Source: Calliopum simillimum (lineage: Eukaryota; Arthropoda; Insecta; Diptera; Lauxaniidae). From it: a stretch of DNA of 64,000 nt. The notes beneath the pieces are model-generated. The model did not search any database, had not been told where the DNA came from, and was given only the letters and a program-made list of their open reading frames with translations. A program made the position numbers and the translations under genes. This document shows, piece after piece, positions 48,073 to 60,659 of the stretch; positions within the stretch are counted from its first letter, which is position 1, and every line of letters begins with the position of its first letter. Location of the stretch: the NCBI GenBank assembly GCA_951812925.1, contig OX638371.1, positions 114,103,124 through 114,167,123 on the forward strand. Direction: 5' to 3'.

Positions 48073-50227
48073 AACTTGAAAAACAAAAAAAAAACATTGA
48101 CAAAAAAACAAAACAGAACATCTTCCCCCCAACTTGGTTAAATAATTGTTTATTTTTCACTTTTTTGTTTTTATTTTTTTTTTTTTCAATAACGACAAAT
48201 TTTGCAATATTGATTTAAAACAAAAAAAAAAAAAAATATGAAATTATATTTTCTAAATACTTGAATGATTTGAAACTGTATTTACCGACCAATACTATGT
48301 ACTTTTTTTAAACTTAGTAATGATGCAATAATTATAATAGCAGTGAAGTACATATAAATATAAATTAAAAACAAATTTATAAAATATACATAGAATATGA
48401 AGAACAAAGAAAACAAAAATTGCATTTAATTTATTGAGGAAATAAAAACCAGGATATATAATACATAGTACTAAACAATAGCATTTGATAGCATTTATAA
48501 TAGGAACATTCATTTTATTTAAATTAAAACCATTAAATATATTAATATGAAAAACTTTACTCGCAAATATAAAATCTATATTAGAAATTTAGATTAGCTA
48601 TATTCTGGTCAATGATTGGCAATATTGATCAAATTGATTATGTATATTTGACCACAATACATTTTTATGCAATTTACAAACTAAATACATTTTAAAATCC
48701 TGTGCATTAAATTTTATCCAAATTTACGTTCAATGATTCATTTAAAGAGCTTTTAATAAAAACAACCATAGTCACATTTTTCGAGTTATAAAACATTTCC
48801 GACTACATTTAGAGACTCAAACAAAATAGACGATAAAAAAATGTTTTCCCAAATTGGATTGTTTTTCTGGTTTTACTTTCAAAATTTGGAGATGCCTTAG
48901 ATATGTTTTACTTTTTTTTTCGCGGTACAAAGTTTTGTTGATATGCGGAAATTATTTGAAATAATTGGTTATAATGAGGTCATAAACGCATGACATTTCA
49001 ATTTCCAGCTACATACAATATTTGTTCGTAATAGAGAAATATTCGCTATGAGGAAATTCGTTATAAGTAGAACGAAAAAAGCTGTGTATTTGAGAGCAAT
49101 TCGTAATATAGATTTCGTTACATAGAATTCGTTAAAGAGAAGTTCGACTGTGTTGATTTAAAAAATTTCTTAAAATAAATTAATTTTTGAATAATTTTGG
49201 ACTATGATTTTTTTTTTTTTTTTTGTTAAAAGCCCTTTACTTGTACCTAAAAAAAAAATAGGAAAGTGAGTTTATAATGCGCATAAATTTAAGCCATATA
49301 AAAAAGAAACTGAGATTTTCATTTCTGATTAAAATTTCATATTTATTAATAACAACGAAACCATGCTATCCAACAATTAATTAGCTTTTTCCGAACCAAT
49401 TTTAATTTTTACAATGCTTAAAATAATGTTCGAGCATTTATATTTCATGTATTGTAATTTTTTCCAGCTTTCTTTTCATCACCTGTCAACTGAATACTCG
49501 TTTTTTGTAAGCATGTGTTGAAAGTTATTTGAAATATCATTTGTATTACTTTTTTTTATGCACGGGAATAACAGTCGTTCATGAATAATTACAAAGTTTC
49601 CTAACGAAAAACCAAGGTTGCATGTTATGGACTTTTTTGATCGACAGGTGAGACGGAAAGCTGGGTGACTAACATAACTTTCAATAATTTGCTTTTATTC
49701 TTTTAATTAATAAAACTAATAAAGAGATTCGATTTTTTTTCGTGGTCATGCCTTTTTTAAGTCTACATTTTTTGAACTATAATTAAATTTATAAATAGTT
49801 TATTCCAGTTTTTCATTTTTGCGCTGATGAATTTGAAATCCTCTGTGTCATTAAAAACAGGTTTTAATAACTTTCACACATCGTTAAACGTTAATAAGTA
49901 TATAGGTACAGCTGTAATATTTAGGACTCCCGGAATTCCTACGATTTCAATTACTTTTCATTTCTAAAGCTTTTTGTATGAGTGTGAGTCGCTTGATAAA
50001 AGTATATGATCCGTTTTATTGCGAATTGCATGGTCTAGAAATAATAAAGATTTTTGTATACGAAAAAATTATCTCTAGGAAATGGTCTTAAAAAACCGCA
50101 AAATGGTAAAAAAATTGTTTTTATCGAATATCTCCTTAACGATTTCTTGTTGACCTCAAAAAGTTAAGATTTCCAACAAAAAAGATCTATGTAAATGCAT
50201 TTTATTGTACGACTAACTCAGCGTTTT
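48073..50227. other. AT-rich non-coding DNA downstream of Lasp
   Basis: The first few hundred bases are likely Lasp 3' UTR. Nothing else recognised. Confidence 0.5.
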
Positions 50228-50802
50228 CGGCTCCCGGAAAAATACCAGAAAAATTTTTGTAAATGTAGCCAGAAAAATCTACGAACAAAATTCTGGCGTT
50301 ATTTCCATTTTGTTTTGGAGAAAGAGCCAAAAACTGTTCTGGCGTTTTTCCCATAAACTATGGCTTACTTTCCAAAAGTTCCGTAATTTACAAAAAGGAA
50401 ATAACGCCAGAAAATTTTTCGAAACAAACCCAGGAATTTTCTGGCATTAAATTTTGGAAATAAAGCCAAAAATTAAATATGAAATAACGCCAGAATTTTG
50501 GAAATAATGCTAGAAAAAATTCCACACAAATTTTGAGAAATTTATTTCCTTTCTAATTTGGCTTTATTTGCAAAAACGTATGCCAGAAAATTTCTGAGTT
50601 TATTTCTAGAAAATTTTCTGGCGTTATTTTCTTTTTGTAAACCACATAACTTTTGAAAATAAAGCATAACTTTTTGGAAAAAACGCCGGAGAAGTTTTAA
50701 GCTTTATTTCTAAAGCAAAATGAAAATAAGGCCAGAATTTCGTATGGATATTTTTTTTGACTTTATTTCCAAAAATTCTGGCGTTATTTCCAGGAGCCAC
50801 CA
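50228..50802. repeat. GGAAATAACGCC foldback element
   Basis: Inverted ends start GGCTCCCGGAAAAATACCAG and are complementary to GGCTCCTGGAAATAACGCCA. The interior is filled with inverted and direct copies of the same unit, alternating GCCAGAAAATTT and GGAAATAAAGCC. No coding sequence. Confidence 0.6.
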
Positions 50803-51330
50803 TTTTCATCAAAAAGCTATCGAGACGAAAAGAAATTTAAATCGCACGGATTGCGAAAGGGGCCTGATCTTTAGCGTCTGCAAAGGATTTTGTGAGCAGT
50901 TAAATTTTCAATTTAGTAATAAAATATGTTTTTCATGTACGTTCACAAAGTAATTATGTTTCGTTCTCTATATTTTTGTCCTGCAAGTGCCTTTAATTTT
51001 AGTATTTCCTTTGGACTATAGTTAATTTAAGCAAATCCATACATAAAAAGTACATTAATTATAAAATATACTAATATATCGTATTATATTACACATACAA
51101 TAACAGCCAAGTACTCGTATAATGAGAAACCAATATACGTTACATTATTTCAAAAGGAGCATTAACGCGATTTGCTGCTTTCAAACAAAAATTACATATT
51201 TACTATACATTCATATTTAAGTTTGCCTCTAAACGATGAGCTAAGTAATTAAAAAAGAAAACCAATCTGTAAATTAGTCATTATAATTGTTATTTGATTT
51301 ATAATTGATAAATTATTATAAAATTCGAAT

Positions 51331-51785
51331 GAATCCTGTGTTTGTAAAAACCCTTTCTACAACACAGAATTGCATATTAAATGTTTATAAAAAAAACTAT
51401 ATAAGAGCATTGAATAATAAATTTACTAACTTAAATAAAAAAATGTTTTAGTTGAACCACTTTAGTTTTAGCCCATTTTAAAGTAAAATGTCAAACAATT
51501 TAGTTGTTGTTCGAGAGGCCCAGAAAATGGGCTGTCTCCGTTGGGTGCGACCAGTGTTCAATCGCAATGAGGTTGGTAGCACGGCTTTTTCATACTCAAC
51601 CACAGCAATAAAGCTAATGCTTAAAAATCTATTGACGGGAGTCTTGTGTTTTACGTGAGCACCTGCCATGATGGCTTAATCTCACGGTGTTCTTCACACT
51701 CGGTCCAGTAAACGACGGACAGCGCTACCGTCAATACGGCAATGTGCCCCATTCCTAAGGTGTAGACTATCTTAAACCTTTACTA
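51331..51785 (-). mobile_element. 3' end of a non-LTR retrotransposon, copy A
   Basis: About 455 bp nearly identical to 52221-52674 in direct orientation. Read on the - strand it lies downstream of the retrotransposon coding remnant at 51818-52100, so it is probably its 3' UTR. The short - strand frame at 51478-51669 is preserved in sense only partly and I do not recognise it. Confidence 0.55.
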
Positions 51786-51817
51786 AACACATTCCACACA
51801 TAAAATACACATCCTTC

Positions 51818-52103
51818 CTATTCGCCAACAACCGTCCAGTCGCTACTAGCTAACAGTCTCCCACCTGCACCTAAACCCTTTTCCCAAATTCCCACACTCC
51901 ACCTTACATGCATCAATTGACCCACACACACCATATACACCCCCAATTTACACACCAAATTGCTCAACCAACCGGGCGCGCTGTCTACGAGACACCTCTC
52001 TAGATCATACACTCCATTGACCTGCGTAATCTCCAAGGCCTCGTGGTCGCGAATATCCTCGTAAAAAGGACAATCGCACAACACGTGCAATGAGTCCTCA
52101 AGG
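51818..52103 (-). pseudogene. Reverse transcriptase C terminus of a non-LTR retrotransposon
   Basis: The - strand reads LEDSLHVLCDCPFYEDIRD, a Cys/His-rich motif typical of the end of Jockey/R1-like ORF2 proteins, then a Trp-rich stretch ending SSDWTVVGE and stop. Only the last part of the ORF is present. The 26 bp at 52079-52104 recur at 52196-52221. Confidence 0.6.
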
Positions 52104-52220
52104 AAGTAGAACTTAAGTACTTAACTTAAGTTGAACTGAACTGAAGCAAATCAATATTTGTTTTTTCTGCTTTCATATAAAAGTACATATATATATAACA
52201 CGTGCAATGAGTCCTCAAGG

Positions 52221-53240
52221 AATCCTGTGTTTGTAAAAATCCTTTCTACAACACAGAATTGCATATTAAATGTTTATAAAAAAAAAACTGTATAAGAGCA
52301 TTAAATAATAAATTTACTGACTTAAATAGAAAAATGTTTTAGTTGAACCACTTTAGTTTTAGCCCATTTTAAAGTAAAATGTCAAACAATTTAGTTGTTG
52401 TTCGAGAGGCCCAGAAAATGGGCTGTCTCTACTGGGTGCGACCAGTTGTCAATCGCAATGAGGTTGGTAGCACGGCTTTTTCATACTCAACCACAGCAAT
52501 AAAGCTAATACTTAAAAATCTATTGACAGGAGTCTTGTGTTTTACGTGAGCACCTGCCATGATGGCTTAATCTCACGGTGTTCTTCACACTCGGTCCAGT
52601 AAACGACGGACAGCGCCACCCTCAATACGGCAATGTGCCCCATTCCTAAGGTGTAGACTATCTTAAACCTTTACCATTCTTTGGGTCATGGCACTATCTT
52701 AAACCTTTACCATTCTTTGGGTCATGGCACTCGGTTGAGAATGCAACTCCACACTGAGCTTCCAAACTCTCCCCGCGATTTTGAGTATAATCCACAACCT
52801 GGATAAATCCAGCGGGCTACTGACTCCCGTGGTGCCAGAAAGTCTCCGGTCAGACTTCGTAGCCAAAGCTACTACCAGTACAGCTCCATCCAGCCTGGAT
52901 TCCACACATAAAATACACATCCTACCTATTCGCCCAACAACGGTCCAGTCGCTACTACCTAACAGTCTCCCACCTGCACATAAACCCTTTTCCCAAATTC
53001 CCAGTGTCACTCCAAGAATTTTGAGGATATTTGATGGTGGGGGTTCAGTCGAGGGTCTTGTTTAACTTACTCGTCCATTAGGTGAAGAGCGCTGCACAGG
53101 ATTTTGCGTGATGAGTTGTAGCTTTCGATCATCGAAAAATTGCTTAAGAACACCAAGATAATCATTAATCCTTTGCTCGGCTTCCGCTATTGTTTTAGCT
53201 GATGCCACACTCGGAGAGACCCTCCCGTTGAGAGGCCAGG
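52221..53240 (-). pseudogene. Second copy of the non-LTR retrotransposon 3' end with more coding remnant
   Basis: The - strand from 53240 reads SVASAKTIAEAEQRINDYLG, then VLKQFFDDRKLQL, which fits the segment after the catalytic YADD box of a reverse transcriptase. At 53010-52699 comes GIWEKGLCAGGRLLGSSDWT, shared with the first copy, running to a stop after TQRMVKV. The 52221-52674 block is the presumed 3' UTR. Frames are interrupted. A 40-bp stretch (ACTATCTTAAACCTTTACCATTCTTTGG) is locally duplicated near 52660-52730. Confidence 0.55.
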
Positions 53241-53916
53241 AATCGCAAATTCGACAACATCAGGTATGTGCTTTGGAATTCAATAATATAGTGGAAACAA
53301 ACGCTGAAACAAGTAATAATTGAATGTTGGAGGGAGTTGAAGGCACTTGCTAGTCATCGTGTGCACGATAGAAAGAAGAATATTTTCAAACACATAAAAT
53401 CATAAGGTAATAAATGATCATAACCAGCATTTGACAATAACCTAAAACTTTGCATTCTCAAAAACCCATTCAAAAATTTATTCGGCGGAAAGATTAGACC
53501 CGAGATGGAGGAATAATCATCAAATCACAAATATATTTTGAGTGTGATTTTATATTCCCGCCGAATGAACATTTTGATTAAGGACGTAGTAATTCTTTTA
53601 AATTCAATTTTTAATTTTTTATTGGCGAAAACGAATAATAATGCAAAAAAAAATTATTTATTTTCACAAATATTACAAATTTGAATTTATAATCACCCCT
53701 ATCACTGAATCCATCGTAGATACGATTTTCGTGAAACCTACGAAAAAGATATAATTGAATTCGAATCGTTACGAATTAAATTCGAAATTCGTAGAGAAGT
53801 ATCACTGAATTCATTCGTAACGTCAAATTTTATTAATTTTCTACGAAAGCATTTTTCTGTCGGAGAAATTTCGTAACTTTATTTAAAAACCCGTTAAAAT
53901 CAATAAAGTCATCAAA

Positions 53917-54706
53917 ATGTAAGTAAATAATTAAAGAAAAAAGCTAGCGAAAATTTAATTTGCATATTTACATATTTAGGTCCAGAATCGTAACAACACG
54001 CCAACAGTACTCCCGGCTGTTAGAACTTTTGCAAGAAAAGCCGGAAATCGCGCAGGGCTATAGTAAGTGCCCCAAAGAAGAGGTGACAGCTTTTTGGCAA
54101 AAGGTTGAGGAGGAGTTGAACGGCCTGGGGCCACCTACCAAGGATGTTTCAAGTTGGAAAAAGGTAAAAATTTTGTATATTTTGTGCGTTTTTTAAGTAT
54201 CCGTTTATTGTTTTAGGTGTGGCTAGACTGGAAAGCTTACATAAAGCGGAAGCTAATGGAGAATAAGCGAGAGCAAGAAGCAACAGGTGGCGGGCAATAC
54301 AGGCAGCACAGCTTTAACGAAATGGAAGACCAAATCATTGCACTGACAGCTTTGCAGACCAGTACATCTGGAGTTCGGAACACCATAAGTGTAGGAGTTC
54401 CTAGGACGGCGGAGCAAGCTAATGACGAGACCGATGCTGATGTATCCATGATGTCCCAGGACTTAAATTTACCGCGACGCACTACACCTCCCAAAAGAAA
54501 ACTAGTACTGCAGAGATTTTGAAGGAACAATTAGAATTGCAGAAAAGCTACTACGAAGATAGTAGAAAGCATTTTGAGGAGCAGAATAAAAACTTTGAGG
54601 AAATATCTGCAGGCATACGCCGAATATATCGAGCACAAGAAAAAATGTATGACCTGAAAAAAGAGGAACTAGAAGAAACGCGCAGGCACAATGCAGTTAC
54701 TCCCTG
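53917..54706 (+). CDS. Harbinger Myb/SANT-like DNA-binding accessory protein (frameshifted)
   Basis: The likely first intron splits the start codon: AT at 53917-53918, donor GTAAGT, acceptor TATTTAG, then G at 53980. Exon 2 (53980-54163) reads SRIVTTRQQYSRLLELLQ, then FWQKVEEELN and WKK; exon 3 begins at 54217 with VWLDWKAYIKRK. This Trp spacing is that of the Myb/SANT-like domain of Harbinger accessory proteins, which bring the nuclease to the transposon ends and the nucleus. The first frame stops at 54522, while a coiled-coil tail (KEQLELQKSYYEDS, EEQNKNFEEISAGIRRIY) continues in another frame to 54707. A one-base indel near the AAAAGAAAAC run at about 54493 would explain this; it could be real decay or a sequence error. 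Confidence 0.75.
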
Positions 54707-55084
54707 ACTCGACGAGCAATAAATCATGCAATACTTCAGGTCATAACAGCAAAATATCTAGTGGAGACACCAAAATGTTATGAAATGAAAATTTCATAAC
54801 ATCAAATCACATCAATTTTGACATAAAAAAAAAATTATGATTTAAATTATAACATAAATAATTGCACGTCGAGTCGTGGTGTAAATGAAAATCTCCTTCG
54901 GGAAAAAAACAAAATTAAACAAAAGATGTTAGAAATAGAGTTGGAGAAACTGCAACTAGGCAACGAAAACTATCCTTAATAAAATATTGTAGATTTTTGT
55001 TTTTTAAAAATTTTTATTAAAAAATGATTCCTACTATTTTAAAGTAAAAAACTAGTGTTTTATTTAAATTGATGAACCCATCTA

Positions 55085-56328
55085 CTAAGCAAGTGTATTT
55101 AAAATAGATTGCCTAATCTGTGAGGCTTCATTAGCATAATTTAGCGGTGAATCTTCGGCAATTTCAACATCTGACGCTGGCTCCATATTTTCATATACAT
55201 CATCAGGTACATTAAAGTGCAGGCAAATATTGTGTAAGGCCGCAGCAACATTCACGATTTGAGTTACCTTCTGGGGTTCATAATGAAGTTCACGTGCCCC
55301 CAGAAGGCATCTAAATCGATTTTTTAAGATGCCAATAGTCCTTTCGACAATATTTCTTGTTTTTGAGTGCACTGTGTTGTAGGTGCTTTCTCGGCTACCC
55401 GATGAAGGCGAACGAAACGGAGTCATAAGCCATGGCTCCAATGCATAGCCAGAATCTCCTGCAAGAAAAAGAAATTACATTAGTTTAAGGTTGCAAGCAT
55501 TTTACTAATGAGCACATACCTAAGATCCATGTGTTCCGTTCTCCATTTAGGTACTTCCTCTCAAAAAAAGCTCTTGCACTGCTTACATTCCATACGTGGG
55601 AATCGTGGTTGCTTCCAGGGTACTGTGCATTAACATAGCGTATCCGCATTTCATTATCGCACATCTGCAAGTATCAATTCTGTTAGAGATTTAGAATACA
55701 AATATATTTTCCAGAACTTACAATCATAGCATTAATGCTGAAATATCCTTTCCTGTTAAAGAAGAGAAATTTGTTTTCCTTGGGCGAAATAATTTTGATA
55801 TGTGTCCCATCAACGCAAAGAATTACTCCTGGAAACCTATGTTTGGTGTAAAAATCCACCTTGGCTCTCCGTGTCTCACTATCAGTCATATCCAGTTTTA
55901 TCCATCGGGCACATAGTCGCCTTTGTAAAATCTGTAACACATCTTTAAGGACACCTGAAAATGTTGATTGCGCCATCGGCACATCAAAATCTTTTCCAAC
56001 GCCGTGCTGATAGCCTCCCTCGGCAAAAAACCTCAGCACTGAGGCCAATCGATGAAGCTCACTCATTGACGATTACCTTGCAACACCTGAGCTTTCTTCC
56101 TCGAGAACACTAAGAACATAACTGAATGCATCTTTATTTAAGCGGTAGTTTTTGATAAACCTGGAATTTCAAACACTTGTAACACAACAATTGTATCGCA
56201 AAAAATGTATCTAACATAACGTCGTCCATTTCCATAAGGTTAGTTGCATCTCTCAACACCTTCCGCTGAACTTTGAGAGTTCTCTCGCTTTCTTCTAATA
56301 GAATAACCGCAGACGCTAAGGAATCCAT
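55085..56328 (-). CDS. HARBI1-like Harbinger transposase (DDE nuclease, probably broken)
   Basis: Exons on the - strand are about 56066-55722, 55664-55520 and 55458-55085. Visible motifs in order are VDGTHIKI (first catalytic Asp), SNHDSHVW, GDSGYALEPWLMTPF and NIVERTIGILKNRF (catalytic Glu), the DDE_Tnp_4 pattern of HARBI1 proteins. An N-terminal segment starting MDSLASAVILLEESER at 56328 is in another frame. The expected YRLNKDAFSYVLSVLEEESSG stretch is present, but a TAA stop in the same frame falls just before the MSELHRLASVLRFF segment. The gene therefore looks disrupted upstream of an otherwise good catalytic core, unless an extra intron removes the stop. Confidence 0.8.
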
Positions 56329-56563
56329 AATTTTGCACAACTATTGAAAAACAAATTAAGCCTTTGCAAAAGCTTTATAATCAAAAATATTTTGAAGTTC
56401 AAATGTTTACTTTATTTTGAATTCGAAAAGTCAAATAATCAGTTGAACAGTTGACAACTCATTTTCGAATTCAGATGGAATCAGTGATTGAAATTTGTTC
56501 GTATTCGTAACAAACGTTCGTATTCGTAGCTTTTCTACGATGGATTCAGTGATAGGGGTGAAT

Positions 56564-57142
56564 AAAATTTGCTTCGTAAACAAAAAGTACGTTTCTGATT
56601 TTATTTTGTGATTTGTTTCGTTTTGAATTTATTATAGTATTGCCAAGTTGAGTTAATAACAGTTTAATAGCTGCGATTGGTATACTTACAAGTATAAACG
56701 CTCTACTGGTAGATATTGCGAAGACGCCAAATTTACAACACTTTCACAAATTTGATTTTTATTGAAGTCAATGGTTTATTTTTAGCAATATACATATTAG
56801 TAAAACAAATAGTTTATAGATCACTTACATTAATTTGTATTCCACGCAAGTGATATGGACTTTAGTAGGTATCACTTTTTTAATATTTCCTTGTTCTGTT
56901 CGTTAAGCTACAATTTATTCCAACTGTGCCAGCTTGACGTTTATAAAATTTAACAACAATATTGAAAAACTTAGTCACGAATTTTTAGTTTTTAGTTTAT
57001 TTTTGTATTACTGACGTTTCATTTAACAGCTGATGATAATGCTGGAAACGCATAGCCTAGGTCTTATTTATATTTGACAGTCTTCGATAGAATTATAAAT
57101 CATTACAAATTTTTTTTTTTTTTACAAAGTAAGTACATTTAT
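56564..57142. other. Spacer between Harbinger and the CCDC13-like gene
   Basis: Presumably holds the 3' UTR of the - strand gene. Nothing else recognised. Confidence 0.5.
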
Positions 57143-60100
57143 CTAGTTTATATCGCCACTACAACGAGACATATTTTCGAGTATATTACTCCTCTGTCCT
57201 AAGATTGTATCCAAAATTATATTCTTTGAATTGACAATAATTTCCTCAAAAGTTTTGGCATCAAGTTCTTTCTCATCGCTTATATGTGATATTTTTTCTT
57301 GAAGCATTGTTATCTTTTCATTGGCAAACTCTAGTCTACACATTAAAAATAATATTAGTTTCTTTTTAAGGGGTCTTATTTCAAACTTACTGATTTTTTA
57401 AATCTTCTACTTGAGGTTGTATCATATCGTCAACAGATGTTGCTGTATTTATTGATATCATCGAAGAGTTCTCGAATACAAAAGAACTGAGTGATGTGGT
57501 GCTAACATTATTAGCATATTCAGCTATTCGTTGGCTGCGTTTTTTCCGTTCATTATGAATGTCAAGCTCCTTTTCTAGATGACCTGTGGTAAAGAAAAAA
57601 TATAACAGACTGGTTGAATATGCATTTGAATTTTTTGTTTTGTAGTTTTGATAAGAAAATTCTTAAATTCAAATCTTACGTATAGTAGCTTCCAAACGGT
57701 GTATGCGTATTTTTTGCTTAGACAACTGCTCTGTCATGGTTTCATTTTTTTTACGTTCTTGTTCAATGCGTTCATTTAGATTTTTATTATGTTCTACGAG
57801 CATATTTTTTTCAGCTTCCAGCGAATCCAAGATGGCAATAAATTCTTCCTGTAAAAGTTTATTTTTGTTTTATCTTAAATTACTACCATTTTTGATTCAT
57901 TTTATCTGAGAAAAGATTCATATTGCTTGTTTTTTCATAAAAACGACACGTAACGGCCAATATGTTGCTCGACTTTATCGCCAAACTTCTTTCGTTATGT
58001 TTTTTTCTTTCGTACATAAACAATGACAATAATTACGTAAGTGTCGTCTTATAAAAAACCAAACAAAAATTCGTTTTTGTTGTTTTTCTCAGCTGTCAAT
58101 TTCTAATAAAAATGTTTTGTACCTTTTTAAGCTCTCTGCAGGAAAATAAAAATTCTCCACAAATGGCCTTCATATCAGCTTCTACACGTTCGATGTGTTC
58201 GCTTAATTTCGCAATGTGTTTATCCTTGGAAGAAAGTAATTCTTGCATATTTTCTAACTCACTACGCAATTCTTCTATTCTAAATTCAGTCTCTTCACGC
58301 TTTCGCACTTCATTTGCCATATCACGAGATATTTTTTCAATACGATTTTCATATTGATATTTTTGTGCATTTAACTTTTCATTCATTGACGCCAAGTTAA
58401 TGCCATTGTAATCGGTTTGTTCCTCAAGTGTACACGTTTTCATTTTGCATTTTAACATCTCATCGTTTAAGGTCTTATTGCGCACTTTGAGCGCCAACAC
58501 TTTGCCACGTTGTTCATCGAGTTGTGATTTTAGATCAGCAATTTCATTTTCTAAAGCTTCAACTTTTGCTCGATGCAAAATTTCACTCTTTCGTACATTA
58601 GGTCCAAAACGATCACTATTTGCCTGATACCGATTTGAAGGCGTAGTAGGTGTACTGTGGGTACTTGGCGCAGTAATTGGCGGATTTATTTTTGCATCGT
58701 TATAGTTGTGAATGGTGTATTCTTCATTATTCTGCTCGTACATTTCTAGACGCTCTTTTAGCTCATGTATACGTTGTTGTAAATGTAAAATTTGCTGTGA
58801 TCGTCCGCGCCAAGTGGACTGTCCACCCGAAGCAGCTAAGGTGTTTAAATTGAAATTCTCTCCAACTTCTTGTTGCAAACATTTTTGAGCCAGCTTAAGT
58901 TGTGTTTGCAGTTCAGCATTTTTATTTTTTGTCTCAAAAAGTTTCTGTTGTACAGAGTTAAATTTGATCTGAAGATCCTCTACAGCAGTTGGCGTCTAGT
59001 GGCAGAGAAAAGTATTTTAATAAATTGAAATATTGGATTGCAAGAAAATCGGAGACCATATTGTCGATACATATTTTCACTTACCTGCGTCTTTCGAGAA
59101 TTTGGATCATGTTTCGTTTTCTGCTCCATTGCTTTAAGTTCTCGTTCTAATTTTAGAATTTGCATTACTTTCTTCGTGACACAATTCTTAGTTGTTTCTA
59201 GTTCTGCACGCAGCACTCGGTTTTTCTTGCTCAAATCTAAAATTTTGGTGCTTGCAATTGAAGAATTGCAACGCAACTCTTCGATTGGTACCGAATTCAG
59301 AACTTCATTAAGTGATTTAACTGAACGTTTTAAGTCTATTATCTCATTATTTTTATCATTGATCGCCTTGGCTAGTGATTCATTTTGTAAAGCGACCTCC
59401 TAAATTGAAAGTATGATTATGTTTTAATATTAGATTTTCTCAAAAATATAACAGCTATGATATTATCTGCAGTTTTATGGACTTTAATGCACCATAAAAA
59501 CAAAATTAAGACAATTATTTATTTTTGTTTGCACCAAATTTCGTTTGGGGATATTTGGCTAAATTGTGAAGCTAGATATCGTATTCTAATACCCCAAAGG
59601 ACTTAGTTCAAAATTTTAAATAAGATTTGCCCATAGTAATAAGGCAATGGGATTTGCCATTCGGTGTTTTCCATCATATTAAAGTACTGTTAAATTGTAG
59701 GAAAATTCTAGAAATTAAGTTGTTTTTAATCTGTTTGTCTGTCTGTCCGTTGAAATCATTTTAATATTTTTTGCAAGCAATATAATTCGATGAAATTTGG
59801 TACACTATCTCCGTCATCAAAGTTAGCTCGATTTATTGAAAGCGAAATCGACCAACAGACACGCCCATCGCCCATACAAAAAATATATTCAAAATGCAAC
59901 TTTAGGAGTATTTTTCACAACAATGCAACCAAAATACACATAACTACTGGCGACGGTAAGTGCGAGCTCTGAGCAACTTCGTGGCACTTATCATACAAGC
60001 AAAAGCTTCAAGATGCTATACGGAAAGCGATTTTCGAGATGATCCAGCTAAATTTCACTCAGACACTAAGAAGTATAACTGCAAGATCTGAGCAGAAACT

Positions 60101-60659
60101 CGGACAAGAGGGAGTGGCACCTCCCATAAGAGCGAAAGCTTTAAAATGCTATACTAAAACTGTACTTTGAGATAATCCAACCAAATTTCACTCAGACACT
60201 GAGAACAGTAAGTGAAAGATCTGAACAAAATCTATGCGAATTCGGACAAGATGTCGTGGCACCTCCCGTTAAAGCAATGTTTTCATATACTGCAGTGTAG
60301 AGTATTTAATGTATATCACCCTTACCAGTTTTTTTTTTTTTTTTATTAAATCTCATTTTTTGACCTCTATTTTCGGAAAATGGACGGGGAGCAAACAAAA
60401 TCACAACTTCGCATCTATTACATCTCGTTCAATAGGGTTAGCTTACAAATTTTATTTAACTTCTTACCTGAAGTTTCCTTTTTAATTTTTTTGCCTCAAG
60501 CTTCTTTGGTTCAATTGGATGAGCTACGGCAATACTAGATGTGAGTACTTCCAATTTTCCACCAACAGCGGAACGATCTTTGCGCTGTTTTGTTCGAGTT
60601 GTCTTTGCTGGTTTTTTATCTGTGCTTGTACCGCGGTCCTGCGTTGTAATTACATCCAT
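57143..60659 (-). CDS. CCDC13: CCDC13-like coiled-coil protein, six exons
   Basis: Reading leftward, the exons are 60659-60468, 59399-59085, 58995-58123, 57848-57680, 57583-57391 and 57335-57143. All junctions are GT..AG and phases agree (0, 0, 0, 1, 2), giving about 644 residues. The start ATG is followed by a basic, low-complexity N terminus. The rest is mostly coiled coil with heptad-rich Glu, Lys, Leu and Gln. Two blocks match vertebrate CCDC13 as I remember it: KILDLSKKNRVLRAE in exon 2, and QEVGENFNLNTLAASGG followed by STWRGRSQQILHLQQ in exon 3. CCDC13 is known as a centriolar-satellite protein needed for cilium formation; a role here in ciliated sensory neurons or sperm is inference. 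Intron 1 holds a decayed Helentron copy. The gene starts head to head with zetaCOP. Confidence 0.85.
59730..60333. mobile_element. Decayed Helentron/INE-1-like element in intron 1 of the CCDC13-like gene
   Basis: It shares the TGTCTGTCTGTCCG microsatellite and the CAATGAAATTTGGTACAC-like block, plus the repeated GTGGCACCTCCCAT blocks, and ends ATCACCCTTACCAGTT. The terminal hairpin and the first 130 bp or so are lost. It is older than the copies at 26.6 and 28.7 kb, judging by divergence. Confidence 0.7.

Larger units (their letters stand above)
53694..56560. mobile_element. Full-length Harbinger (PIF/Harbinger) DNA transposon
   Basis: The element is bounded by perfect 27-bp terminal inverted repeats (53694-53720 and 56534-56560), which start CACCCCTATCACTGAATCC. 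They are flanked by the 3-bp target duplication AAT (53691-53693 and 56561-56563), the length expected for this superfamily. It carries the two diagnostic genes: a Myb/SANT-like DNA-binding protein on the + strand and a HARBI1-type nuclease on the - strand, convergently arranged. Sub-terminal copies of the ATCACTGAAT motif occur near both ends. Intact ends with few lesions suggest a fairly recent insertion. It lies between Lasp and the CCDC13-like gene. Confidence 0.9.

Noticed and set aside
49823..49850. CTGATGAATTTGAAATC, another hammerhead-like string
   Set aside because: Stem II cannot form and no stem I pairing is seen.
51478..51669. 63-codon reverse-strand frame starting MAGAHVKHKT in the duplicated retrotransposon 3' end
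   Set aside because: It lies in the presumed 3' UTR, downstream of the coding stop, with no recognisable homology.
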